Shown: positions 1 to 11,155 of the stretch, in pieces
How the letters are laid out: each line of letters starts with the position of its first letter
Numbering within the stretch: position 1 is the first letter of the stretch
Origin: Sphaerosporella brunnea
Taxonomy: Eukaryota; Ascomycota; Pezizomycetes; Pezizales; Pyronemataceae
Reading direction: 5' to 3'
DNA: 49,497 bases
NCBI GenBank assembly: GCA_008704415.1
Contig: VXIS01000345.1
Coordinates: 1-49,497 of the forward strand
Notes under the pieces: generated by a model
Told to the model about the DNA's origin: nothing
Database searches by the model: none
The model's input: the letters and a program-made list of their open reading frames with translations, nothing else
Program-made: the position numbers and the translations under genes

Positions 1-1056
1 CCCCTGATAATAAAACCTAACCTCCTCCTTCTCATCGTTGGGGAAGATGATTGCCGCAATACTTCCATGACTCAACGTGTTCGTTGCCAAACGCTGAACG
101 CATGGTTGCTGTGACACCATACCCACTCAGAAACCGTTTTTCTGGCCGTGACCACGTGCAGTCGGATTATGTCCATGTTTCATATCAATCCTGTGTGCGA
201 CACTGCCACGAATGCGCACTGAGGAGGAGCATTGGGGATGTTGAGAGAGCCTGCACCCTTCGCATTAGCGCTTGCACGGAATGGGCGGGGAAGCGCGTAC
301 CTTCTCTCCACAATCCTTATTGACCTTCGAAATCTGCCTCAGAGTGCATCCCGCGTCCTGGTAAAGACCGAGATTTCTTCTCTGCAAGGGTACTCAGTAG
401 CCGCGATGGCTGACCCGGTAATTGCGGTGCCAAGAGTCGCTTGGTGAGGCCATCTGGCTTCCGGCGTGTAGATGTGCTCGTTTAGCTGCTTGTCTACGGT
501 TTGGTAGTAGAGGCGGAGAACGTTGCTGGGGTGCATGGCGATCACAGTTAACTTGGACGACGGGTGCACCCGGATCAGTTGCTTATTGAAGTCCGTAGCT
601 GTTTCCCAGAATTCCCCGTTGAAGGTTGGTTATACCTGAGGTAGCTTGTCAGCGACGGATTTGAAACGTGAAGGTACATAGAATAGGTTACTTCGGATGA
701 CGGTTTCGGCATTGAGGTAGAAGAGGTGAATCTACGGGATGATCAGCCGCCGACGAACTCCTACAAGTCTTCGATCAGGAGATGCATTATCTTGCCGACC
801 GATTGTTTTCGGAGCAATCTTTCTGAGAACAGGGGACTTCATATCCCGCTACGGCAAGGAGAGTATGCCACCTCGCGTTGTTGGCAATGGCCAGCCGACT
901 GTGTTTGTCTCCGCCGACAAACCCGTTCTTGTGTGTGATCTGTCGAATCCCTCCATCGTGGTCTTAGAAGAAAATATGTTGTCTGTCGGTTGGCCAGAAT
1001 GCGCAAGCTGCAACGGCGGAATGCCGAAGCATGGAGGTTTTAGGGTTGAAAGACAT
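1..1056 (-). pseudogene. Mirror copy of decayed fucose-lectin-like gene, cut at base 1
   Basis: Mirror of 19515-20570. It carries the same stops and frameshifts and lacks the last ~100 bp of the right-arm copy, because the window or arm ends at base 1. See the entry at 19515. Confidence 0.55.
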
Positions 1057-1509
1057 GATGCTGTCACGCTAAGTCGAGGGTAATCACTGGCAAACAGTGT
1101 TTAAGTACTGGAGATAGTCAGAGAGGGACCGCCTTTGATCAGAGCCCAGGGGTTGTCCTCCCTCCTCCGCTCCTGTCCGAGCATCACCGCCTCTCTACTC
1201 CGTGCAAATGCAAAAATTGACGTAGTCATTGCAGCTGCATTGAGGCTAAAATTGTTCTCCTAATAAAGGCCCTCGTGTGAGACAACGTCATGCGAGTGTG
1301 CTCTGTTTGAGGCGGGCAGTGCTCCCAACCCCGCACTCCCCGCACTGTTGTGATGAAGGCGGGGTAGTCGTCATTGAGGGGAGATCAAATTAGCGGCAGC
1401 AGATAGTTCCGCCGCCCCCAAGGGTCAAAAATCATTCGCACCGTCGATTTCCCAACTCAAACTCAACGTCGTCCACAAGTTTCTCTCCCCTCTCCTCTTG
1501 CCGCCCACG
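1057..1509. other. Intergenic, upstream of the retropepsin-like gene (mirror 19062-19514)
   Basis: Holds the divergent upstream region between the lectin-like remnant and the retropepsin-like gene. A pyrimidine-rich stretch (CTCTCCCCTCTCCTC) lies just before the ATG at 1510, as is common in fungal 5' leaders. No other feature seen. Confidence 0.4.
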
Positions 1510-2746
1510 ATGAAGGCGGTCAAACATATCCATGATTCTCTTTTAAGTCTCAGCTATGGGCTGGAGACATCGGACACGACCTTTGCCGTACCCGAGGCCG
1601 GCTTCGGCGCGCTGTCGAAGCTGATCAACGGGATCGCACAAGCGCTCGAAGAGTCGGCAAGCAAGGTACATCGTCCTCCAGCTCCCCCTGCCTATATCCC
1701 TTCCTACTAACAACCCCCCCCCCCCCCCCCAGAAATCGGACTCCTTCAACGCGGCCAAAAAGGAATTCAACCACATTTTCGAGCTCCTTCACCACGACCA
1801 AGCGCTAGGGCTATGGACTTCAGTGTTCCGGCAATTCACAGAGGTGGGGCAGAACATTATTCTCGCCACGGCGTCAATGCAATGGGACCAGCTGTTGGAC
1901 TACCTTCGCCACATCACCGAGCCGGAATTCGAGGTCGATGCCACGCTCGATCATGTGCTGAATATTCTCGAATGTTGCAATTCCAGCTTGAAGGATCTGT
2001 TGAGAGAGCATTTGCTCAATTCCGCCGCGTTCTGGGACCCCGATGTCCTTGCACGTGTCCCGCTCAGTAACAATTGCGTCGAGTTGGGGTTGATACATGA
2101 TGCGGCGCTTCGTGGGAGGAATTTGGCGCTGCGCGTACGTCCTACCATGCTTTTCGATCCTGAAGTGTATAGCCAGCTGCTGACAAGACCGCAGCCAGAA
2201 GCGATGGCAGCCATCGGCCCGCGCTCGGAAGAGCACGGGTGTCCGACGTGCGACGGCCACGGGGCCGAGCCCCAGCCTCCCGAAGTAGTCTCCGGGGCGA
2301 CTTCGGACTACGTGGACGACGACGAATTCCTCAAGTTCCCGGGCGCTTTTGACGACATACCCTTAGTCCCGATCGTGGACACTGGCGGCGGGTGCAACCT
2401 GATCAAGACCGAATGGCTACGTGCGCACGGGTTGGAGCACAAGATTGATCGGAATCCGCAGCGGGGGCAAGTTCTACTCATGGCCGACGGGTCTACGTCA
2501 AAGAACCTGCCAGTTATAGATGTGAAGTGGAGTTTTGATGGGAGGAATAAGGTGTGGACGAATGTGGAGTTCACCGTGGTGGATGATTATGCCCACGAAG
2601 CGCTGATCGGCCTGCCGTTTTTGAAACACACCGAGACGATTCATACCAGCGGTGGGAAGATGGTGTTTCCCGAGTTCAAGGGGGTGCATACAAAGAAGGA
2701 GGCCATCCCACTGTACAACTTCGGGACGACTACGGGCAGAAAATGA
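1510..2746 (+). CDS. Retropepsin-like aspartic peptidase domain protein (left-arm copy)
   Basis: Mirror copy of the gene at 17825-19061; no difference was found. Exon 1 is 1510-1665, the intron 1666-1732 (GT...AG, branch site TACTAAC, then a 17-C tract directly before the AG) and exon 2 is 1733-2746, giving 389 residues. See the right-arm entry for the domain description. Whether the genome really carries two copies depends on whether the palindrome is real. Confidence 0.75.
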
Positions 2747-3254
2747 CCTGGCGCTCAGGCTGCTGGAGAACACCGGGGCAGGCGCACGACACAAGGCTGG
2801 GCTATCTCGGGAGTTTTGGAGAGACATTACGCTGGCGGTGTAGTACAAGCAATACATCTGTGTGAACAAAAAAAAGCCATCTTCTCCATGGAAAATGAAA
2901 TCACCACAACCAGGATTTTTTAGTTCCTAAGATCCCAGAATGACGATGAGTTGAGAGGGGAAGGTCTGGTTCTGACCATTCGAAGGTTCAAAAAGGGGAA
3001 ATATTCCTTTTCTTCCGCTTCGGCGCGCAAGGTTTTAATTTTTGGTGGTGAGTTGTCACTCAAGACTGGTGCTGAACGGGAGCACCTTTTCTCCGAAGCT
3101 GCGGGGATTTGCCGGCTTCCGCATGTGGCAAATAGTAAAAAATCATGGCTTGTCTTTTCAACTAGTGAACAGCCGTGTGATGACCACACGGCGTGGAGTC
3201 ATTAGTACAGCGCCACTTAATGTAAAGTCATATGTACGTTGCAGTCAGGGCGTA
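2747..3254. other. Intergenic (mirror 17317-17824)
   Basis: Short overlapping open frames occur on both strands, but none has recognisable domains or splice structure. I see no gene between the retropepsin-like gene and the MITE. Confidence 0.4.
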
Positions 3255-3369
3255 CCGTAGAGATTCGGTACTAAGGCAACGTGGCTAAGTGACTTTTCTA
3301 TGAGGCTGATTGGCTTCTCTACAGAGCGCAGTGACTTTGCCACATTGCCTTAGTACCGAATCTCTACGG
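3255..3369. mobile_element. 115-bp MITE related to the DDE transposon (left copy)
   Basis: Starts CCGTAGAGATTCGGTACTAA and ends with its reverse complement (arms ~25 bp, through AGGCAA), flanked by TA on both sides (3253-3254, 3370-3371). The termini match those of the 2.5-kb transposon at 5896-8364 except for about one base, so it is a probable non-autonomous derivative. Mirror: 17202-17316. Confidence 0.85.
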
Positions 3370-4870
3370 TATGTGTGCGAAACACGGCGCAGTAAAGTAA
3401 AGAGAGGAGGTAGTGGGTTGGGCTCGAGGAGGCAAGACCGTCTAACTTCACCGCGAGCACCGGTACAGATAAATACAATTCCATTCCATTACACAACCAT
3501 CGACAAATCTAGCAGTGTGTACAGCAGCGTGGTCGCTCCGCAGTATTGTCGCTCAAGCTCCTCCACGGCTCCGCTCCACAATTCGCCGCCCAATCACAGC
3601 TAATCACTCAGCCGATAGTAGGAAAAACTTTGAGTTTTCTGCATTGCGCCACCGGGGTCCACCGTGGGAGCCACCGCACGCTCACTTTGCTCTATATATT
3701 TAGGTGGAGACACGGGGGGCGATGATGGGGGTAGTGAAGCTGGGTGGTTGAAAGGTTGCGGGAGAGGATGAGTGCGTTGAAGTCAAGCGTTGATTTACAG
3801 CTAGCACTCGTACTATTTGAACCCCCACGGTATACATTTCTATGACATTTTATTACCTGCCACTACGCTCCTCTACGGCCCCCCTCCCGATCCTAGAGCT
3901 TCGCTCCACACTGCGCCGCACAATCACAGCTAATCACTCAGTCTCTGGTAGGATAAATTTTCCGTGTTGAGCCACCGTGCTGCGCCAATGATGCGGCTCA
4001 CTATATACAGGGATAGGGATAGAGCTGGGCAGTCCTCCACGGCTTCACTCCAGAATGGTAGCGCTCGCTTCGCTTGCCCCCAGAAACCGCCACACCTGTA
4101 AACGCCACCGTAAACCGCCACACCAACTGCTCTATAGGGATAGATAGCTACTAAGTACCTACCTAGATACCTATTCACTCTATCCTAACTCGCGTGGGAT
4201 GAGAACGTTCGTATTCGCTGCGCACCCGAACCTCTTCCGATGCAGGAGGTACGTTTCCAGCTCGGCCTTCTGTCACAATTTATATGTTCGGAGCCCTAAC
4301 AGATGAAATGCAAGGAACGAGTCGCACTTTCCTAGTTTCCAATCCCGCTCCGAGTCCCATGAGAACATAAAAACCCCAATAGAACAGCCGTAATGTGGTG
4401 GTCGAGCAAAAGGACAACTCCCGATTCTTCAACACAAAACAACCGCGGGGCGGCTAATAGGAGGAGTCAGCACATTTTGTTTCGGAAAACATTTGGCAGG
4501 GGGACACCCAAGCGATATCTAAAGTTAAAGGCTTCCGTTCAGACAAAACTTGGTGATATAGCAGGATTGGGGCTGGGGACGTGGACAGTGCTGGCAACGA
4601 TCGGTAAATTCCAAACCCTCAAATTTTCCGGTAGGGATCGGACTACCGCAACTATTGCGCTTTTTTCGAGTCTATGCGGACGAATATAGTTTTATTGTAT
4701 GTATTTCTTTGGTTTGTCCGCGATTCGGATGGATTGCCGCTGTTATGGGCACGATATGGCCGCTGGGAAAAGAAGGCTGGTATCTCAACAGAAAAAGATT
4801 AACAAAGTTCAAACTTGCTCCAATTGCTCGCCTTCCCAACCACATTCACCCCCGGGCTCCCCGGAGCTTC
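3370..4870. repeat. Two diverged copies of a short dispersed repeat in non-coding sequence
   Basis: Copies near 3530-3665 and 3895-4140 share the core ATCACAGCTAATCACTCAG (3592-3610 and 3923-3941), preceded by a GCTCCACA-type stretch and followed by GAGTTTTC/GTGTTGAG and CCACCG-type sequence. A weaker relative (AGCTAATCACTC) lies near 26019. They look like old MITE-type repeats, but I could not define termini or a target duplication. From 4200 to 4870 I see nothing convincing. Mirror: 15701-17201. Confidence 0.5.
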
Positions 4871-5421
4871 CCTACCTATACCCCTGAATACACTTCCCAA
4901 CTCTTCAAACCCCAACTTCGAAAGTGCCCAGTCGGTCATCTACTGATCCCACCACCTATGCAACAATTTCCTATCAACATCCACCGCAAACACATCCTCC
5001 CTTCACCCCAGCTCACATCAGTGGGAACAGCACCAAACTCCTCGCCCAACGTTTCACCATAGTAGTCCCACCTCCAGCTCTTCCCATCCTAACGCCTGTG
5101 ATGCATCGCCGTATAGGAAAGCACCAGAAACACATCCAGCCTATCAGGGCCCCAAGACACAGCGGCAAGAGCAGTACCCGACGGCCCACCCAGATCCCCT
5201 TCCGCGGTCCAAGCCCCATCTTCGCACATGATCTTGTGGAACAACATTTTGTGTTGATCCACATAAAACAAATCCAACATCTTCTCGCCACGTCGTGGGC
5301 TTTGACGTTTAGAAAGGTTCGATACGATCGTAACCCCAGGAAGCAACCGAGCGCGGGAACGCAGGAGACCCTCTGAGATCGAGGAAAGAAGACCGGCTTG
5401 CCCCGCTATATTTTCTTTCAT
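4871..5421 (-). pseudogene. Mirror copy of decayed PLL-like beta-propeller lectin
   Basis: Mirror image of 15150-15700, with identical stop and frameshift. See that entry. Confidence 0.55.
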
Positions 5422-5460
5422 CCAGAGGGGTCAGCAGCAAGGACGAAAAAGAATGGAGGA

Positions 5461-5541
5461 GAGGAGCGGCGAATCGAACTGTATGTGCGGTGTCAGATGA
5501 GCAGTGCTAAAGAGGAATTATACCACTAAACCACACCCACG
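5461..5541 (-). tRNA. tRNA-like sequence with A- and B-box motifs (left copy)
   Basis: Mirror of 15030-15110. It reads GTGGTTTAGTGGTATAATTC (A-box type, tRNA-Gly-like D arm), and 45 bases later AGTTCGATTCG (B-box type). No anticodon stem or matched acceptor stem could be drawn, so a tRNA-derived pseudogene or SINE head is more likely than a working tRNA. Confidence 0.3.
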
Positions 5542-5895
5542 ATTGTGCATTTTTGACTAGATTATCTCATTATACGGCCTTTAGAGTACTATCCCTGGCT
5601 ACGGTAGCTGCGAACATTGACTCACGACGGAAGTGGCACGTAGAGTAGGTGCCATATTTTTGGAACGAAACGCGGAGAGCCTTTTGCAAAAGTTGAGATT
5701 TTTCCGTGAAGATTAGGGGATGAGTTAGGGGTGAGTGACACATGATGACTCGAAGCACTTGAAGGAAGTAGTCTTTTCGAGGAGAAAGGGGTGCCGGCTG
5801 ATCTCAGAAACTTGAGGGAAGGTAAAGGAATAACGGTTTTCCGCTTGCCAGGCACTGGAAGGCCAGTAGGTTGTAAGGTTTTTTTTTTTCGGTTA

Positions 5896-8364
5896 CCGTA
5901 GAGCTTCGCCCATAAGGCAATTTCACCGGACCCAAAGCAAAAGGAAATGCAGGGCAATTGAGCCGATGATAGTGGGGGGGATGACGCAAAGGCTGGTCTG
6001 CTCGCGCCGCGAAACGAAACTCGTCTGCCGACGCCGTGAAACGAAACTCGTCTGCCCACGCCGCAAAACGAAACTGAGAAGGATGTGACCCCGGAAGCAC
6101 CAACTTGAACATGGCGCCCAAGCTCAACACCAGACCGAATAAACGGAACGTAAAGCAGCGAATTTCGGGAGGGCGGCGACTACCATCAGCAGCGCACAAA
6201 ATCCTGGCTCGTGGCCTCAATGCGAAAACTCCTAGCAGGCGCCACTGTTATACGAACAGGCGAAAGCTGGAGATCCTGCAGCTCAAAAATACGGCGTGGG
6301 TTCCCAGGCCAGAGTACGGTCATAATGCAGTAAGGAAGCCTACATGGGAAGAGATGGAAGCATGGACTGGCGTATCCAAAAACACCGCAAGCAAATGGCC
6401 TCGAAAGGAGCTGGATCTTTTGGAAGGACGAGAAAAGCACCGTCAAAACATCCATGTAGATCGAAGTTATTGGCCACTTCTCGAACAAAAACTTGTCGAA
6501 GAATTTCAGAAGGCACGAAAAGAGGGAGCTACCGTTCGTCAAGATTGGTTCCGCTACCATAGCCTAAAGTTTTTCGAGGAGTTATATCCCAACATACCCG
6601 AAGGCACATTTCAGTTTTCGAAAGGATGATTCGCAAAATTTCTGGCTCGGCAGGGTATTGTTTTGCGGTTTATCACCAACACGGCTCAAAAACTGCCAGA
6701 AGATTACATGGAACCGATCCTGAATTTTTTCCGATTTAATAGACGAAATTCTCAACTTCAACCAGGCGATACTCCGCAAGCTGTGGGATGGTTCAAAGAG
6801 CGCCGAATTTTTAATATGGATCAAACTCCTGCACCCTTCGAATACCTTGAAGGACAGACATACTGCGAAAAAGGTGCAAAAACGGTTCAAGCAAAATCCA
6901 CGAAGAGCGGCTGGGACAAGCGCCAGGCTACGCTGATGATCACTGCAGCGGGAGACGGAGCCCTTTTGAAAATAATCGTCATTTTTCGTGGAGAAGGAAT
7001 GATTCCCCACGAAGAGCACGAAATTCTGGATTCCTTTTCAACGAAACGGCATACTGCAACGAGGAAGTCATGGGCCAGTGGCTTCACGGTCTTATTGTAC
7101 CTTACCTTTAGGCCGACGACGATGCAGGTCCAGCTCTTGCAGTTCTCAATGCCGCATTATTTCACAAAACGCCGGAGCTGTTGGAACAGTATTGATCGCT
7201 TGGACTTACGCCGAGCATTGTGCCTTCGGGTTGTACAGGCTTGGTACAACCCACAGACATCTCGATCAATAAGCCTTTCAAAGCACTGCTCAAGTCAAAG
7301 ATGGAGTGGGCTGAAGTATGAGGGATCGAGCGTTGAATCGTGTCCTGTACTAGCTAAAGCACTTGCACGTTTCCCTCAGATGTCGGCGATTGGCAAGCGA
7401 AGAATTGTGCTTGTAAAAGCTGTTGCGGACGTTTGGAATGAGTTCCAGAGCATTCAGAAGCGCAATATGATTGCAAGGACCTTTCGAAAACTCGGCATGA
7501 CGCTTCCCATTGATGGTTCCTGCAACCACGAGCTCTCAGTTAAGGATATTTCTAAAGAGCATCTAAATATTGGTGACTGGCAAAGAGAAGCTCCGGAAGA
7601 TAATCCCAATGATGAAGTCGATCCTGCCTGCGATAATCACCCTGCAATTGAGTTTGTGGATGCAGACGCCCCCGACAATTTTTCAGACCCAGCACCGGCA
7701 CTTCCCCCGCTCAATGCATCTCCTACAATTGCTTCAAGCTCAGGCTCATCAAAGACTCGGCAAAAGCAAAAACGCCTCCCCAGCGATGATCCTTTATGGG
7801 ATGTCCCCGCTCGAGAGCATGTTGCTGGGCGTGTGCAAACCCCCGCCAGCTCATCTGCCGTTCACAAAAATTCAAAGACTAAGTCTCGAAGGCACCACTA
7901 CCTCCCAGCAACTGACCCTCTGTGGAATCAACCTGCTCGAGATCACGCTACAGGGGTTGTACCAACACCACAAGACTCGAGAGCTTTCTGGTGGAGCAAA
8001 AAGGCTTGGGACAAATAAGATAAGTATTGCTCACCAGCCCCGAGGGTTGACAGATGACTGACGGGTATTTTTTGTGGCAGTCACGGGTGAAAAGGGAGCG
8101 GATCTGGCTGGCTGGCATTCATGTTTTATTTGCTTTTGTTTGTCGCATATTTAAAAGCTTTATTACAACATCCGCGCGGCGCGGGCAGATGAATTTTGTT
8201 TCGTGCCGCAAGTTTCGTTTCGCGGCGCGAGTTTCGTTTCGCGGCGTGGGCAGACGAGCCATTTCGTCATCCTCCCACCATCATCGGCTCAATTGCCCCA
8301 GATTTACTTGAAAAGGACCGTGCTTTGGATCCGGTGAAATTGCCTTAGTACCGAAGCTCTACGG
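5896..8364 (+). mobile_element. 2.5-kb TA-flanked DDE transposon (left copy)
   Basis: The ends are CCGTAGAGCTTCG...CGAAGCTCTACGG, flanked by TA (5894-5895, 8365-8366). The inverted ends extend about 200 bp and contain iterated GAAACGAAACT blocks interleaved with CGTCTGCC, plus a shared CAATTGAGCCGATGAT stretch. They enclose a broken transposase gene on the plus strand. TA duplication, terminal structure and protein motifs point to the Tc1/mariner-pogo-type DDE group. Mirror: 12206-14675. Confidence 0.88.
6111..8018 (+). pseudogene. Degenerate DDE transposase (left copy)
   Basis: The frame opens at ATG 6111 with a helix-turn-helix-like N-terminal part, then hits TGA at 6627-6629, where CGA is the likely ancestral codon because homology continues in the same frame (FAKFLARQG). 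The first catalytic motif NMDQTP is near 6815. From about 7040 the family sequence moves to another frame, where the QPTDISINKPFK segment near 7250 is read with additional stops. The original frame resumes around 7300 with a conserved C-terminal block (GKRRIVLVKAVADVW, LPIDGS). A duplicated tail motif, DPLWDVPARE and DPLWNQPARD, follows. It cannot encode a full transposase as read. Confidence 0.85.
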
Positions 8365-9415
8365 TATCCAAGCAGATCATCCAACTGCTCCTGAATCCAA
8401 ATATCGGAACGTATCCGCCAATCTTTGCAAAACAAAAAAAACAGGCTGGATATACATACTGACCCGGCTTCAAACACGGGACCGGGCGACCGACAACCTC
8501 TACTTCCGCTCGGCCCATGCAGCTACATTGGCCATGCGTATCCCCAAAGTTTGTGGGCTGGCGCTGGCGCGGTTGCTCACAGGGCCAGCACCAGGGCTGT
8601 CAGCAGCCGACCGAAACAGCCAGTCCTGCGTCGGCTGGGCTGTTTGATAGAGTGATTCCCAGCAAAGAACTTGAAAAACTGCACCCCGCTCGCGCTCGCC
8701 ATTTAGTTCTGGCACTCAACAGGCTGCAACTAAGGGCTTGCTTCTGAATAATACATGAACCGCGGTCAATCCACAAATGAGCGAGCAGGGAGCAAACTAC
8801 TCTGAGCAGAGCCAGCGTTGTGTAGCAACAACAGACGACGACCACAGCAGGTTACCCATCTTCCTTTCCAGCCTTGCATTGAAACTTGAATGCCACCCTG
8901 TTTTGAAAGTTCAAACTGTAAATCGCCGGCGCGGATGTGTGGTATTGCCTCGCGCTACTGCTACTACGTAGGGCCCTGGTCAGCGCAACCAGTAGGCAAA
9001 GTCCGACTACCTAGCGGCGTAATTGCGGCGAGCGGCGGAAGCCTACAGAGGACTCCATTTACTTCCTCTCAAAGTTACAGTTTGCAAGATATTTACAAAC
9101 ACCTGAGGGCCGGGCAATCAAGACCGCCTGCTCCACGTGAGCGCTCACCAGCAGGAGACTTCGTCGGCTGAAAGTCAGGCTGCCGGCAGCGAGGGAGAAT
9201 ACTGTCATCAGTAGCTACCAGGGTGGCATTCTGGGAGACAGTGCAGCCATCAAGGTCAGACGATCAGAGGGTCGGTGGCGTCCATGGATTGCGCGGCTGG
9301 TATATCGAGAGGATATAGGACTTTTGTTTTTGGTCAGGTAGGGCCGGGAGATTGCGTGACCATTCGCCTCTGGGCGGTCGTCCTGCTCACCAAGCGGATG
9401 GTAGCTCATATCTGG
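8365..9415. other. Non-coding or unrecognised sequence (mirror 11156-12205)
   Basis: Several overlapping short open frames occur on both strands (for example 8517-8747 on plus) with arginine/alanine-rich, coding-like composition, but no stretch matches a family I recognise. It may be a remnant of an older element, given the flanking transposon and LINE end. Confidence 0.3.
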
Positions 9416-9556
9416 CGTGTGTGTAATCAAGTTTATTATCTGCGTACAGCCTCAATAGACTGATGGAAAACTCCCACCCATATCAAGTCCGCCTCCTTAT
9501 GATGTTACCTCCTGCGGCCACCAGACCGAAAAGTCAAAAACCAAGTAAAGGAAAGA
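9416..9556 (-). mobile_element. LINE 3'-end remnant (left copy)
   Basis: Mirror of 11015-11155; see that entry. Confidence 0.5.
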
Positions 9557-10278
9557 GAGACAGGCCCGAAACACAAAAGCTGCCCTGGCCGTTAGGCCTC
9601 CTTCAAAACCATCCAGTAAATCGTCCCTGCCACCTCCACCGACACACTTCCAAACGTCACGGGACGATTAAAAGCCGCCACGGCGCCCGCTGCCACCACT
9701 GTTTGAAGAGCGGTCAATCGAGCTCAGCATCACCACTTGGAAATTTGATCGCTTCGGCGGTCAATCGCGCGAGAGTCGCACTGCTTTGCCGTTGTAAAGG
9801 GTACTCTATTATCACAAGCAGACGTCCTTGTTAGTATAGTGGTTGAGTAATCACTCAACGGGTTGTTTGTCCCATGCAGCTAAACCGCATCTGGACAGCC
9901 ATGTTTGAAGAGCAATACAAGCGCCGCTAAACCGGATCTGTCGTCTGCGTTTCCACAGACGAGACGACCGACCCATCTCAGTCCCGAAAACCAGCACGGT
10001 TATACTCAAAGCCCCAGCATTTACAAACAACGCAACTACTAAGACCTACTCCAAGGAGAAATCACGGAGTTCAAATGGGGTTCTCGCCAGATCGAGGAGA
10101 TCCCGCGAGATCTCGCCCACCCGCTTCTTTTGTCCTAAAATGCTGCCCCGAGTATACACAAAGGCCACCTGGAGGTATACCTCGACACCACACTTTATTC
10201 CGCAGTTTTTACGTCGACCATACCTCAATACTACACTTTATTATTCCGCAGTTCCGACAGCTCGATGCTACACCTGAT
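9557..10278. other. Non-coding sequence leading to the palindrome axis
   Basis: Near 9824 the sequence TTGTTAGTATAGTGGTTGAG resembles the 5' half of tRNA-Asp, but it runs into a perfect 7-bp hairpin (GTTGAGT AATC ACTCAAC) instead of an anticodon arm. Between 10185 and 10278 three diverged direct repeats, CTCGACACCACACTTTATT, CTCAATACTACACTTTATT and CTCGATGCTACACCTGATT, step towards the axis; the third runs into the spacer. Mirror: 10293-11014. Confidence 0.5.
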
Positions 10279-10292
10279 TCCTGTGGGCCAGG
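10279..10292. other. Spacer at the palindrome axis
   Basis: Fourteen bases separate the arms. CCTG at 10280-10283 and CAGG at 10289-10292 can still pair with a one-base bulge, so the axis is a near-perfect hairpin with a loop of about five bases. It contains no recognisable sequencing adapter and is much shorter than a standard hairpin adapter. Confidence 0.95.
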
Positions 10293-11014
10293 ATCAGGTG
10301 TAGCATCGAGCTGTCGGAACTGCGGAATAATAAAGTGTAGTATTGAGGTATGGTCGACGTAAAAACTGCGGAATAAAGTGTGGTGTCGAGGTATACCTCC
10401 AGGTGGCCTTTGTGTATACTCGGGGCAGCATTTTAGGACAAAAGAAGCGGGTGGGCGAGATCTCGCGGGATCTCCTCGATCTGGCGAGAACCCCATTTGA
10501 ACTCCGTGATTTCTCCTTGGAGTAGGTCTTAGTAGTTGCGTTGTTTGTAAATGCTGGGGCTTTGAGTATAACCGTGCTGGTTTTCGGGACTGAGATGGGT
10601 CGGTCGTCTCGTCTGTGGAAACGCAGACGACAGATCCGGTTTAGCGGCGCTTGTATTGCTCTTCAAACATGGCTGTCCAGATGCGGTTTAGCTGCATGGG
10701 ACAAACAACCCGTTGAGTGATTACTCAACCACTATACTAACAAGGACGTCTGCTTGTGATAATAGAGTACCCTTTACAACGGCAAAGCAGTGCGACTCTC
10801 GCGCGATTGACCGCCGAAGCGATCAAATTTCCAAGTGGTGATGCTGAGCTCGATTGACCGCTCTTCAAACAGTGGTGGCAGCGGGCGCCGTGGCGGCTTT
10901 TAATCGTCCCGTGACGTTTGGAAGTGTGTCGGTGGAGGTGGCAGGGACGATTTACTGGATGGTTTTGAAGGAGGCCTAACGGCCAGGGCAGCTTTTGTGT
11001 TTCGGGCCTGTCTC
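10293..11014. other. Axis-proximal sequence of the right arm
   Basis: Mirror of 9557-10278, with the same three axis-proximal repeats and tRNA-Asp-like half. On the plus strand a short open stretch ending at 10979 (AFNRPVTFGSVSVEVAG core, then IYWMVLKEA and stop) has a protein-like composition and could be the C-terminus of an unrecognised broken gene; nothing upstream supports it. Confidence 0.3.
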
Positions 11015-11155
11015 TCTTTCCTTTACTTGGTTTTTGACTTTTCGGTCTGGTGGCCGCAGGAGGTAACATCATAAGGAGGCGGACTTGATATGGGTGGGAG
11101 TTTTCCATCAGTCTATTGAGGCTGTACGCAGATAATAAACTTGATTACACACACG
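11015..11155 (+). mobile_element. LINE 3'-end remnant (right copy)
   Basis: Contains GGGCCTGTCTCTCTTTCCTT, then about 110 bases, then GCAGATAATAAACTTGATTA followed by CACACAC. The same ordered landmarks occur at 41224-41345 directly after a LINE-like C-terminal coding remnant, at 26940-27150 on the minus strand and (end only) at 44375-44450. This is consistent with the 3' untranslated end of a Tad1-type non-LTR retrotransposon family. The element is truncated upstream. Confidence 0.5.

Larger units (their letters stand above)
1..10278 (+). repeat. Left arm of a 20.6-kb inverted repeat
   Basis: Read directly: every base checked pairs with the right arm under the rule left + right = 20571, from base 1/20570 to 10278/10293. 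Two exceptions were found. The right arm has one extra C near 12869 relative to 7701, and the left arm has six T at 8068-8073 where the right has five A at 12498-12502; between these the sum is 20570. The arm stops exactly at window base 1, so the window probably begins at a contig end or inside the fold-back. All features in this arm are mirror images of right-arm features. Confidence 0.98.

Noticed and set aside
9824..9860. tRNA-Asp gene
   Set aside because: Only the 5' half matches; the expected anticodon arm is replaced by an unrelated hairpin and no T-arm follows.
10279..10292. Residual hairpin sequencing adapter at the axis
   Set aside because: The spacer is 14 bases and shows no adapter-like sequence. 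This does not rule out other inverted-read artefacts.
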